A stretch of DNA of 64,000 bases. Origin: Xanthomarina sp. F1114. GTDB lineage: Bacteria; Bacteroidota; Bacteroidia; Flavobacteriales; Flavobacteriaceae. A program made the translations under genes and the position numbers. The stretch spans positions 62,001 to 126,000 of the forward strand of contig NZ_JAPMLL010000010.1 of assembly GCF_026410255.1 (NCBI RefSeq), read 5' to 3'. The first letter of the stretch is position 1; each line of letters opens with the position of its first letter. The notes below the pieces were generated by a model. It saw only the letters and a list, made by a program, of their open reading frames with translations, did not search any database and was not told the origin of the DNA. Below are positions 44,475 to 52,844 of the stretch, one piece after another.

Positions 44475-44533
44475 TCAAAAAATTAAAAAGCAGTAATTTC
44501 TTTAGCATAAAATTACTAAAAAAATTACCGCTT
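44475..44533 (-). terminator. Terminator/attenuator between the Cys-rich peptide gene and sigZ
   Basis: On the minus strand AAGCGGTAATTT (44533-44522) pairs with AAATTACTGCTT (44499-44488) with one wobble. The loop itself contains the pairing TTTAG/CTAAA, so the whole folds as one extended hairpin. It runs into TTTTTAATTTTTTG and ends just before the sigZ ATG. It could end the peptide transcript or attenuate sigZ. Confidence 0.7.
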
Positions 44534-44552
44534 CTTTATTATTTAGCATTAC

Positions 44553-44654
44553 TTAACAATTGCAATTAGCACAAGTACAATTTTCGCAAGTACAGTTTTT
44601 ACAATTTCCATCTTGGCAACCTGAGCAGGTGCAAGTACATTCTTTATTATTCAT
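44553..44654 (-). CDS. Cysteine-rich microprotein, 33 aa, metallothionein-like
   Basis: ATG at 44654, TAA at 44553. Eleven of 33 residues are Cys, at 6, 8, 10, 13, 18, 21, 23, 26, 28, 31 and 33, in CxC and CxxC spacing (start MNNKECTCTCSGCQDG, end CTCANCNC). There are no aromatic or large hydrophobic residues and no signal peptide. This is what a small metal-binding metallothionein-like peptide looks like, although it matches no named bacterial metallothionein that I can recognise. It lies 81 bases upstream of sigZ on the same strand, separated by a terminator-like hairpin. Confidence 0.7.
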   Translation of the reverse strand: MNNKECTCTCSGCQDGNCKNCTCENCTCANCNC

Positions 44655-44710
44655 AATATATTGTTTTTAAGTTCGTATAATAGACGTGGAAACTTGGAAA
44701 AAGATGCATT

Positions 44711-44761
44711 TTAATATAAAAACCTCACAAATTTTTAAAATTTGTGAGGTTTTTATATTAA
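44711..44761 (-). terminator. Long perfect palindrome, terminator of icmF
   Basis: The 25 bases at 44711-44735 are perfectly complementary to 44737-44761 around a single T. The core is AACCTCACAAATTTT. It lies 66 bases after the icmF stop and before the Cys-rich peptide gene. T/A runs at both ends could stop transcripts in either direction. Confidence 0.8.
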
Positions 44762-44827
44762 ATTCTATGACAGGCTCTGTATAAGCGATTCACACAAATT
44801 TTCAAAAAAGAAAATTTGGTTCTCTGC

Positions 44828-47800
44828 TTACATATTCCGTCTATACTGTCCGCCTACTTCAAATAATGCAGAAGTAATCTCTCCTAAAGAACATACTTTA
44901 CAAACCTCCATCAAGGCTTCAAAAATATTCTCGTTATGAATGGCTCTCGTTTGAAGATCTTTTAATAAATCCTCCGTGTCATATGCTTTATGAAGATTCT
45001 CTAAGGTTTTTATTTGATGTTGCTTCTCCTCTTCAGTGGCACGAATTACTTCTGCCGGCTGAACCGTTGGAGAACCTTTTGAACTTAAAAAAGTATTCAC
45101 ACCAATAATTGGGAAATCGCCATTATGCTTTAAAGTTTCATAATACAAACTCTCTTCTTGAATTTTACTACGTTGATACATAGTTTCCATAGCACCAAGA
45201 ACGCCTCCTCTTTCAGTAATTCTATCGAATTCTAAAAGAACAGCTTCTTCCACTAAATCGGTTAACTCTTCAATAATAAAAGAACCTTGAATTGGATTTT
45301 CATTTTTAGCCAAGCCTAATTCTTTATTAATGATTAATTGAATGGCCATTGCACGACGTACAGATTCTTCGGTAGGTGTAGTAATCGCTTCATCGTATGC
45401 ATTTGTATGTAGCGAATTACAGTTATCGTAAATAGCATACAAGGCCTGAAGTGTGGTTCTAATATCGTTAAAATCAATTTCCTGAGCGTGTAAACTACGT
45501 CCAGATGTTTGAATATGATATTTCAACATTTGAGCTCTGGCATTAGCGCCATACTTATGTTTCATGGCTTTTGCCCATATTTTTCTAGCTACACGACCAA
45601 TAACAGCATATTCTGGATCGATACCATTTGAGAAGAAAAATGATAGGTTTGGACCAAATTTATTAATATCCATCCCACGAGATAAATAATACTCTACATA
45701 GGTAAACCCGTTAGAAAGCGTTAGTGCCAATTGCGTAATTGGATTGGCTCCAGCTTCTGCAATATGATATCCTGAAATAGACACCGAATAGAAGTTACGC
45801 ACGTTATTTTCAATAAAATACTCCTGAACGTCTCCCATTAATCTCAAAGCAAATTCCGTAGAGAAAATACAGGTATTTTGCGCTTGATCTTCTTTTAAAA
45901 TATCGGCTTGAACTGTTCCTCGAACTTGAGCAATAGTTTTAGTTTTTATATCTAAATATACATCGGCAGGCAAGACTTGATCTCCGGTTACACCTAATAA
46001 CATCAATCCTAAACCATTATTACCTTCTGGCAAATTACCGTTGTATTTAGGTCTTTCTATCCCTTTATCTTTATATTTTTTTACGATTTTAGTCTCTACT
46101 TCTTTTTCTAAACCGTTTTCTTTAATATAAAGCTCACATTGTTGGTCTATGGCTGCATTCATAAAAAACCCTAGCAACATAGGTGCAGGACCATTAATCG
46201 TCATACTTACCGAAGTCATAACATTTGCTAAATCGAAACCAGAATACAGTTTCTTAGCATCGTCTAAACAGCAGATTGAAACCCCTGCATTACCTATCTT
46301 TCCGTAAATATCTGGACGTAAATCTGGATCGTTTCCGTAAAGTGTCACACTATCAAAAGCAGTGGATAATCGCTTAGCTGGTAAACCGGCACTTACATAA
46401 TGAAAACGTCTATTGGTACGTTCTGGCCCGCCTTCTCCCGCAAACATTCTTGCCGGATCTTCTCCTGTACGTTTAAACGGATATAATCCTGAGGTATAAG
46501 GAAATTCTCCTGGGACATTTTCTTGTAAACACCATTTTAAAATATCTCCCCAGGCCTGATATTTAGGTAAGGCTACTCTTGGGATTTGTAAGTGAGATAA
46601 CGACTCTGTATGTGTTTCTATTTTTATTTCCTTATCTCTAACTTTAAAGGAATAAATAGGGTTTTTATAGGTATTTACTTTTTCGCTCCATCCTGTAATC
46701 ACTTCCCAGTTGTAAGGATCCAGATTCAGTTTTACTCGATCAAATTCTCCAACAAGCAATTTAATAAAGTCTTTATTCTCTTTAGATTCTATAGATTTTG
46801 AATCGATACCTGCTTTGTCTAATTCAGGGACATTTCCAACAATAGATTCTATGGTTTTATAAATACCATATAGTTTTTGAGCTACCTCAACTTGTTCGCT
46901 AGCTGTTTTATCGTACGCGCGATTATTTTCAGAGATTTCAGATAGGTAACGCGTTCTAGAAGGAGGTATAACAAAAACCTTTTCGCTCATTTCTTCGGTA
47001 ATCTTAAAATCAGATTTTAAATTAACCTTTGTTCTTTCAACTAATTTATCCATGATAGCTTTATAAAGCGTATTCATTCCAGGATCGTTAAATTGCGAGG
47101 CTATAGTTCCAAAAACCGGCAAATCTTCCGGCTTGGCATCCCATAATAAATGGTTGCGCACATATTGTTTTTTTACATCACGTAAGGCATCTAAAGCTCC
47201 TCGTTTATCAAATTTATTGATAGCTACCAAATCGGCAAAATCAAGCATATCGATTTTCTCCAATTGGGTTGCTGCTCCAAATTCTGGCGTCATAACATAT
47301 AAAGACACATCTGAATGTTCAATAATTTCGGTATCAGATTGTCCAATTCCCGAAGTTTCAAGAATTATTAAATCGTATCCTGCCGCTTTTAAAACTTGAA
47401 TAGCTTCATGAACATATTTTGAAAGTGCTAAGTTAGATTGACGGGTGGCCAAACTACGCATATAAACTCTTGGAGAGTTAATAGCATTCATTCTAATTCT
47501 ATCACCTAAAAGCGCTCCTCCCGTTTTTCTTTTTGAAGGATCGACTGAAATTAATCCAACAGTTTTTTCTGGAAAGTCGATTAAAAACCTACGAACTAGC
47601 TCGTCTACTAAAGAGGATTTTCCTGCTCCACCAGTTCCTGTAATTCCTAGAACAGGTGTTTTAGATTTTTCATTAATCGTGTGAATTTTATCTAAAGTAT
47701 CTTTTGCTACTTTCGGAAAGTTTTCTGCAGAAGAAATAATTCTCGCAATAGCTTTAGCATTTTTCTTTCGAAGTAAATCTAGCTCATTATTTAAAGAGTC

Positions 47801-48244
47801 TCCTATAGCATAATCTGCTTGCTCTACCAAATCGTTAATCATGCCTTGTAAGCCCATTTCACGACCATCATCTGGAGAATAGATACGAGCGATGCCGTAG
47901 TCCATTAATTCTTTAATTTCAGAAGGAAGAATTACACCTCCACCTCCACCAAATATCTTGATATGTTCGGCGCCTCGTTCTTTCAGCAAATCGTACATAT
48001 ATTTAAAGTACTCATTGTGTCCGCCTTGATATGAAGTTAAACAAATAGCATTGGCGTCTTCCTGAATGGCTGTATTTACAACCTCTTCAACACTTCTATC
48101 ATGTCCTAAATGAATGACTTCTACTCCTGTAGATTGAATAATTCGACGCATGATATTAATAGCCGCATCATGCCCATCAAAAAGAGAGGCTGCTGTTACT
48201 ATTCGTACTTTATGTTTAGGGGTATAAGGTGCTATAGGTTCCAT
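44828..48244 (-). CDS. icmF: Fused isobutyryl-CoA mutase IcmF (B12-dependent)
   Basis: 1138 residues in the IcmF domain order. An N-terminal cobalamin-binding domain (1-140) has [14 protein letters not shown] with the cobalt-ligand His25 and [15 protein letters not shown] MeaB-like G-protein domain follows, with P-loop [12 protein letters not shown] near 200-211, [16 protein letters not shown] and [10 protein letters not shown]. The large acyl-CoA TIM-barrel mutase domain fills the rest (about 520-1138), with [20 protein letters not shown] and [20 protein letters not shown]. IcmF interconverts isobutyryl- and n-butyryl-CoA, and some forms act on isovaleryl/pivalyl-CoA, using adenosylcobalamin; the GTPase loads and repairs the cofactor. 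Methylmalonyl-CoA mutase lacks this fused order. Confidence 0.94.
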   Translation of the reverse strand: MEPIAPYTPKHKVRIVTAASLFDGHDAAINIMRRIIQSTGVEVIHLGHDRSVEEVVNTAIQEDANAICLTSYQGGHNEYFKYMYDLLKERGAEHIKIFGGGGGVILPSEIKELMDYGIARIYSPDDGREMGLQGMINDLVEQADYAIGDSLNNELDLLRKKNAKAIARIISSAENFPKVAKDTLDKIHTINEKSKTPVLGITGTGGAGKSSLVDELVRRFLIDFPEKTVGLISVDPSKRKTGGALLGDRIRMNAINSPRVYMRSLATRQSNLALSKYVHEAIQVLKAAGYDLIILETSGIGQSDTEIIEHSDVSLYVMTPEFGAATQLEKIDMLDFADLVAINKFDKRGALDALRDVKKQYVRNHLLWDAKPEDLPVFGTIASQFNDPGMNTLYKAIMDKLVERTKVNLKSDFKITEEMSEKVFVIPPSRTRYLSEISENNRAYDKTASEQVEVAQKLYGIYKTIESIVGNVPELDKAGIDSKSIESKENKDFIKLLVGEFDRVKLNLDPYNWEVITGWSEKVNTYKNPIYSFKVRDKEIKIETHTESLSHLQIPRVALPKYQAWGDILKWCLQENVPGEFPYTSGLYPFKRTGEDPARMFAGEGGPERTNRRFHYVSAGLPAKRLSTAFDSVTLYGNDPDLRPDIYGKIGNAGVSICCLDDAKKLYSGFDLANVMTSVSMTINGPAPMLLGFFMNAAIDQQCELYIKENGLEKEVETKIVKKYKDKGIERPKYNGNLPEGNNGLGLMLLGVTGDQVLPADVYLDIKTKTIAQVRGTVQADILKEDQAQNTCIFSTEFALRLMGDVQEYFIENNVRNFYSVSISGYHIAEAGANPITQLALTLSNGFTYVEYYLSRGMDINKFGPNLSFFFSNGIDPEYAVIGRVARKIWAKAMKHKYGANARAQMLKYHIQTSGRSLHAQEIDFNDIRTTLQALYAIYDNCNSLHTNAYDEAITTPTEESVRRAMAIQLIINKELGLAKNENPIQGSFIIEELTDLVEEAVLLEFDRITERGGVLGAMETMYQRSKIQEESLYYETLKHNGDFPIIGVNTFLSSKGSPTVQPAEVIRATEEEKQHQIKTLENLHKAYDTEDLLKDLQTRAIHNENIFEALMEVCKVCSLGEITSALFEVGGQYRRNM

Positions 48245-48272
48245 GTATAATTATCTTATTTTTTTAATGGGA

Positions 48273-48280
48273 CAAATTTA
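48273..48280 (-). promoter_or_regulatory. Candidate -7 element of icmF
   Basis: Reads TAAATTTG on the minus strand (TAnnTTTG), 28 bases upstream of the icmF start. No good -33 TTG at standard spacing. No cobalamin riboswitch is visible in the 137-base gap. Confidence 0.45.
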
Positions 48281-48381
48281 CGCAATATTCAACAAACCTA
48301 CCACACTCCTTTAAATTTATAATGTTTGCTTTAATCTGAAATAAGCAATTGATACATTATATTTGTCAAAAAAATGATATT

Positions 48382-49089
48382 ATGATAAAGAAACTGTTTG
48401 TTTTAGCCCTAATTTTAAACCTGACTACCTGTGCCGAATTACAAGAAGTAGTAAATCAATTACCAGAAAACACTACCGAAATTAGTAACAGCCAAATTGC
48501 AGCTGGCTTAAAAGAGGCTTTAGACCAGGGAATTGATAGACAGGTAACCAAACTAACCCAAACAGACGGTTATTATAAAAACGATTTGGTAAAAATATTA
48601 TTACCAACAGAATTACAGAAAGTAGATAAAGCGCTTCGAGATATTGGCTTAGGTTCTTTGGCAGATGAAGGCTTAAAAGTCTTAAATCGCGCAGCTGAAG
48701 ATGCCGTTGGTACAGCAACACCAATTTTTGTAGATGCTGTTAAATAAATTACTTTTAACGATGCAAAAACTATTCTTCTTGGAGAAAATGATGCCGCTAC
48801 ACTTTATTTAGCAGGTAAAACCGAATCGGCTTTATATACGGAGTTTCATCCTGTAATAAATAACTCGTTTAAAAAAGTAGGAGCCGATCAAATTTGGTCC
48901 AACTTAATAAACAAATACAACAGTATTCCTTTTACTTCTAGTGTGAATCCTGATTTAACAGATTACGTAACCGAGGAAGCTTTAAAAGGAGTTTATAAAA
49001 TGATTGCTGTTGAAGAAAAAGATATCAGAACAAAGTTCTCATCTAGATCTACCGATTTACTAAAACAGGTTTTTGCTCTACAAGATTAG
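48382..49089 (+). pseudogene. DUF4197 lipoprotein interrupted by an in-frame TAA
   Basis: The ATG at 48382 opens a lipoprotein signal (MIKKLFVLALILNLTTC). Translation stops at TAA 48745-48747, codon 122. The same frame continues to TAG at 49087-49089 with 113 further sense codons that are clear DUF4197 sequence (FNDAKTILLGENDAATLYL; VNPDLTDYVTEEALKGVYKM; STDLLKQVF). The junction reads FVDAVK-stop-ITFNDAK, where the family, from memory, has a Gln-like residue, so CAA to TAA is the simplest change. No base insertion or deletion is needed. A -7 match (TATATTTG, 48358-48365) lies upstream and a terminator downstream. It could be a true null mutation, a sequencing error or a readthrough stop. Confidence 0.85.
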
Positions 49090-49140
49090 GAGTTACATTT
49101 TCCTTTAAAATCTAAAATCCGTAAGTTAATTCTTAAAATT

Positions 49141-49171
49141 AAAATCGATTCTCACAAAATCGATTTTTTTT
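49141..49171 (+). terminator. Intrinsic terminator after the DUF4197 gene
   Basis: AAAATCGATT (49141-49150) pairs with AATCGATTTT (49158-49167), a 10-bp perfect stem with a 7-base loop, followed by T. It lies 52 bases after the distal stop at 49089, supporting the full-length frame as the original gene. Confidence 0.8.
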
Positions 49172-49244
49172 ATTAACAAACTAAACATTTAACTTGCTGA
49201 ATCCCATTATTTTAAATATATTTAAAATTCAAAAGGTATGAGTA

Positions 49245-49448
49245 ATGGAAAATTCTAGCAAAATCAAAAAACACCAAATCAAGTTACAAAAACGATACAA
49301 GCGCTTAATAGAACAAGCTTATAACCTACGCCAAACGGATTGCGCTATGAGCGATATTTCCGAATTTAAAGCTATCAAGCTATTAAATAAAATAAATAGA
49401 TTAAACTATTTAAGCAGAGAACCGGGAAAGCAAAGATTAGCACCTTAG
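49245..49448 (+). CDS. Lacal_2735-like small helical protein
   Basis: 67 residues, basic and helical. The pattern KLQKRYKRLIEQAYNLRQTD, then SEFKAIKLLNKINRLN, resembles the Lacal_2735 family of short flavobacterial proteins, which have a K-L-x-K-K-Y-K-K-L-x-E-E-A-x-x-L core. The match is by memory, so moderate. The family has no known function. ATG 49245 is the only good start; an ATG eight bases upstream is out of frame and closes quickly. The gene is monocistronic. Confidence 0.65.
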   Translation: MENSSKIKKHQIKLQKRYKRLIEQAYNLRQTDCAMSDISEFKAIKLLNKINRLNYLSREPGKQRLAP

Positions 49449-49486
49449 ATTCTTTTTTAAAACAAAACTTCAGTAAAATCTTTAAT

Positions 49487-50272
49487 CTATAAAGATTCAA
49501 GTCTGAGTGTTTTAAAATATTGAAAAGATTTAGTTAGTCTAGAACCATACCAAGAAAATAATTCCCCATCCACCAACAATACCTTAGCTTTTGGATATTT
49601 CAATTTCATAGCGTTTATATGCTCTTCTTTAAACGGAAAAGGTTCCGTTGAAAGCAAAATAACATCTACATCCTGGCTCAGATCTTTCTCTAAATCAATT
49701 TCTGGATATCTCTCTAAATCCTCAAAGTAATTTTTAAAGTGTCCGGCAGACAATAGCGTATTAATAAAGTTATCATTGGCAGCAACCATCCAGGGGTTTT
49801 TCCAAATAAAATAGGCCGTATTTAACTTGGGTTGGTTTTTTATGAAATCTTGAAAGGTTTTGTGTTCATTTTTAATTTTCGAAACAATCTCTTCTGCATT
49901 ACTTTCTACCTGAAAAATGGTTCCATACATTTTTATTAATTCCAAACAATCTTCAATCGTATAAATATCGCTTAAATGAACCGGAGCAATCTTCTCCAGC
50001 TCTACTATCATCTCTTGCGTATTTTCTTCTTTATTACACAAGATAATATCTGGTGCAAGCGCTTTAATTCTATCGAAGTGAACTTGCTTGGTACCACCTA
50101 CTACTTTTATATTGGAAATAAGATGATATGGATGCACACAGAATTTCGTAATTCCTACTAAAGAAGATTCCAGACCTAAATCGTATAGCAATTCTGTTTG
50201 TGAAGGTACTAATGAGACAATACGAGTTGGCTTGCTCCTTAATTCAATAGTTCTGTTTAACTGATCTTTCAT
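49487..50272 (-). CDS. BtuF-like helical-backbone metal-receptor protein without signal peptide
   Basis: 261 residues of the class III periplasmic binding-protein fold. Recognisable segments are RIVSLVPSQTELLYDLGL, VGITKFCVHPYHL, VGGTKQVHFDRIKALAPDII and DVDVILLSTEPFPFKEEH. Homologues bind cobalamin or metal-chelate complexes for ABC import. The start at 50272 has no signal peptide, and an in-frame TAA on the minus strand (50284-50282) lies four codons upstream, so none can be added. A cytoplasmic role, or export by another route, has to be considered. No permease or ATPase gene is adjacent. Confidence 0.82.
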   Translation of the reverse strand: MKDQLNRTIELRSKPTRIVSLVPSQTELLYDLGLESSLVGITKFCVHPYHLISNIKVVGGTKQVHFDRIKALAPDIILCNKEENTQEMIVELEKIAPVHLSDIYTIEDCLELIKMYGTIFQVESNAEEIVSKIKNEHKTFQDFIKNQPKLNTAYFIWKNPWMVAANDNFINTLLSAGHFKNYFEDLERYPEIDLEKDLSQDVDVILLSTEPFPFKEEHINAMKLKYPKAKVLLVDGELFSWYGSRLTKSFQYFKTLRLESL

Positions 50273-50320
50273 TTGAATAAATTACAATAATTGCATTTTT
50301 AATCAAAAAAGTGAAATTAT

Positions 50321-51145
50321 TTAATACGACTGTACACTTAAGATATTTTCCATTTCTTGCTGAAGTTCTTTTGCTTTAATTGCTGCTGCTTGAGCAAAAT
50401 CTTTCTGCTGGGAAGCATAAATAATGCCTCGTGAAGAATTAATAAGTAAACCTACATTTTTATTTAGACCATATTTACAAACGTCTTGCAGGTTTCCTCC
50501 TTGAGCTCCAACTCCTGGAACAAGAAAAAAGCTATCTGGGACAATGGTTCTAATATGAGCAAAGTATTCTGCTTTGGTTGCCCCAACGACATACATTAAA
50601 TTCTCAGAATTTTTCCACGTTTTCGATGTTTCTAAAACCTGCTTATATAATTCTTTTCCTTCTAATGTTTTCGTCTGAAAATCGAAAGCACCTTCATTAG
50701 ATGTCAAAGCTAACATAATGGTGTGTTTTTTTTCGAAAGCCAAAAAGGGTTCAACCGAATCTTTCCCCATATATGGAGCTACAGTGACACTATCAAAGCC
50801 TAAATCCTCAAAAAAAGCTTTAGCGTACATACTGCTAGTATTACCAATATCTCCTCTTTTGGCATCTGCAATGGTAAAAATCTCAGGATGCTTCTTATTT
50901 AAATACTGAATCGTTTTTTCTAAAGATTTCCAGCCTTTTAAACCATAGGCTTCATAAAACGCAGTATTAGGTTTGTAAGCAACACATAAGTGATGTGTGG
51001 CATCGATAACAGCTTTATTAAAAGCAAAAATTGGATCTTCTTCGTTTAATAAATGTTGAGGAATTTTATTTAAATCCACATCTAATCCTATGCAGAGAAA
51101 GGATTTCTTTTTTTGTATTTCTGAAACAAGTTGGGTTGTTGTCAT
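50321..51145 (-). CDS. pyrF: Orotidine 5'-phosphate decarboxylase
   Basis: 274 residues, the long (type 2) OMP decarboxylase form. It makes UMP in pyrimidine synthesis. The catalytic Lys/Asp motif is [14 protein letters not shown]. The N-terminal [13 protein letters not shown] and the C-terminal [12 protein letters not shown] are family hallmarks, along with [13 protein letters not shown]. It follows prfA but a terminator sits between them. Confidence 0.95.
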   Translation of the reverse strand: MTTTQLVSEIQKKKSFLCIGLDVDLNKIPQHLLNEEDPIFAFNKAVIDATHHLCVAYKPNTAFYEAYGLKGWKSLEKTIQYLNKKHPEIFTIADAKRGDIGNTSSMYAKAFFEDLGFDSVTVAPYMGKDSVEPFLAFEKKHTIMLALTSNEGAFDFQTKTLEGKELYKQVLETSKTWKNSENLMYVVGATKAEYFAHIRTIVPDSFFLVPGVGAQGGNLQDVCKYGLNKNVGLLINSSRGIIYASQQKDFAQAAAIKAKELQQEMENILSVQSY

Positions 51146-51150
51146 CTAAT

Positions 51151-51173
51151 AAAAAAAGCCTCTAAAAGAGGCT
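51151..51173 (-). terminator. Intrinsic terminator of prfA
   Basis: AGCCTCT (51157-51163) and AGAGGCT (51167-51173) form a perfect stem; on the minus strand it is followed by a T-run. It begins 6 bases after the prfA stop. Confidence 0.85.
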
Positions 51174-51178
51174 AGGTT

Positions 51179-52255
51179 TTAAATTACGTCTGTATTAGCT
51201 TTTAATTTTTCGGTATTTTCGGCTAACTGAAGTTCGTCAATAATTCTTTGAATATCTCCGTTTACAATATTATTCAAATCGTATAATGTTAAACCAATTC
51301 TATGATCTGTAACACGACCTTGAGAATAATTATAAGTTCTAATTTTAGCACTTCTATCACCAGAACTTACCATAGACCCACGTTTTTCGGCATCTTCTGC
51401 ATTTTTCTTTGCCAATTCCATATCGTACAATCTGGAACGCAATACTTTAAACGCTTTTTCTTTATTTTTATGCTGAGATTTTTGGTCTTGACACTGAGCT
51501 ACCAATCCTGTTGGTGTATGTGTTAAACGAACAGCCGAATAGGTTGTATTTACCGACTGACCTCCTGGTCCCGACGAACAGAAATAATCAATTCGAACAT
51601 CTTTGGGATTAATTTCTACATCAAACTCTTCTGCTTCTGGGAATACCATTACCGTGGCAGCACTTGTATGCACACGCCCTTGAGTTTCTGTTTGTGGCAC
51701 ACGTTGCACACGGTGAACACCAGCTTCAAATTTTAAAGTTCCGTAAACATCGTCTCCGGTAACTTCAAATTGAATCTCTTTAAATCCGCCATTGGTTCCT
51801 TCACTATAATCTACAGTATCTACTTTCCAACCTTTACTTTCACAGTATTTACTGTACATTCTAAATAAATCTCCTGCAAAAATACTGGCTTCATCTCCTC
51901 CTGTTCCAGCACGTAATTCCACAACCGCATTTTTAGAGTCTTCCGGATCTTTAGGAATTAATAATACTTTTATTTCCTCTTCCAACTTAGGAATTCCTTC
52001 TTTGGCTTCTTCGTATTGCATTTTAGCCATTTCAACCATTTCTGGATCACTTCCATCTGCAATAATCTCTTCGGCTTCTTTAAGGTTTTCAGTAAATTCT
52101 ATATAGAGATCACGTTTATCCATTAATAAGCGTAAATCTTTATATTCTTTGTTTAATTCTACATAGCGTTTTTGATCTGTCATTATATCAGGTTGAATGA
52201 TTAAATCGCTCACCTCATCAAAACGTTGCTTTACTATTTGTAATTTATCTAACAT
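51179..52255 (-). CDS. prfA: Peptide chain release factor 1
   Basis: 358 residues, typical RF1 length. It releases finished proteins at UAA and UAG codons. The GGQ motif that enters the peptidyl-transferase centre is [18 protein letters not shown]. The stop-codon-reading P-x-T motif is PQT in [14 protein letters not shown], where E. coli RF1 has PAT; the tripeptide position and surrounding sequence identify RF1 rather than RF2. TATTTTTG on the minus strand (52278-52285) is a possible -7 element. The gene has its own terminator. Confidence 0.96.
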   Translation of the reverse strand: MLDKLQIVKQRFDEVSDLIIQPDIMTDQKRYVELNKEYKDLRLLMDKRDLYIEFTENLKEAEEIIADGSDPEMVEMAKMQYEEAKEGIPKLEEEIKVLLIPKDPEDSKNAVVELRAGTGGDEASIFAGDLFRMYSKYCESKGWKVDTVDYSEGTNGGFKEIQFEVTGDDVYGTLKFEAGVHRVQRVPQTETQGRVHTSAATVMVFPEAEEFDVEINPKDVRIDYFCSSGPGGQSVNTTYSAVRLTHTPTGLVAQCQDQKSQHKNKEKAFKVLRSRLYDMELAKKNAEDAEKRGSMVSSGDRSAKIRTYNYSQGRVTDHRIGLTLYDLNNIVNGDIQRIIDELQLAENTEKLKANTDVI

Positions 52256-52373
52256 GTATTTTACTAAATTATGTTGTCAAAAATACGATAAATTATGGAT
52301 TTTTTTAGATTCTTCTATTTTAACTTAAATCAATTATTAGGAAATATTTCGTTAAGAAAAGCGTTTTTATTTT

Positions 52374-52664
52374 ATGATTCAGCGTTTTGGAGCCATATTA
52401 TTATTTTATAAACCTTATGTTCTTTGGTCGTTTGGCGTGACACTATTTCTAATGGCTTTTAAATCTAATTTGGCAATTATTTATATGGCAAAGTTATTTT
52501 TAATCATCTTTTTATGGTATTTTTTATCAAAAACCACAGCAAAACGGAAACTGCTATTTTATAAAAATCTTGGAATTTCTACTCTCAAACTCTTTAGCGT
52601 TATCTATATTATAGATGTATTTATAACTACTTTTTTCTTTAAGTTGATTGGTGATTTTATTTAA
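52374..52664 (+). CDS. Small membrane protein, 96 aa, hypothetical
   Basis: Not a family I recognise. The product has at least three hydrophobic stretches (VLWSFGVTLFLMAF, LAIIYMAKLFLIIFLWYFL and LFSVIYIIDVFITTFFF), separated by a basic loop KTTAKRKLLFYKN. It is therefore an integral membrane protein. It lies alone on the plus strand between prfA and nrdJ. Codon use and AT content match the region, so it is likely to be real. Confidence 0.65.
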   Translation: MIQRFGAILLFYKPYVLWSFGVTLFLMAFKSNLAIIYMAKLFLIIFLWYFLSKTTAKRKLLFYKNLGISTLKLFSVIYIIDVFITTFFFKLIGDFI

Positions 52665-52784
52665 ATGCCATACAAATGCTCTTTGTAAAAAATAACCAGA
52701 AAAGCACAAAATATTTTGCTTCTACAAACCGTTCCAGAAAACAACCTCTTCAGATAAGCAACAATAGAAAAACATGTTATAAAC

Positions 52785-52819
52785 AAAAAGAAGCCACTTA
52801 AATTTTAAGTAGCTTCTTA
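52785..52819 (-). terminator. Intrinsic terminator of the class II RNR gene
   Basis: AAGAAGCCACTTAAA (52789-52803) pairs with TTTAAGTAGCTTCTT (52805-52819) with one mismatch. On the minus strand it leads into a T-rich run, 25 bases after the RNR stop. Confidence 0.75.
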
Positions 52820-52844
52820 TTAATTACAGTCCTTTTACAGAAAT

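Noticed and set aside
48245-48381. Possible cobalamin riboswitch upstream of icmF
   Set aside because: The gap is 137 bases, AT-rich, and lacks a B12-box-like segment or the multi-stem core; a covariance-model search would be decisive. The nrdJ leader was checked the same way with the same result.
48745-49089. Frameshift as cause of the DUF4197 break
   Set aside because: Both halves are in the same frame; only the TAA codon interrupts, so it is a nonsense change.
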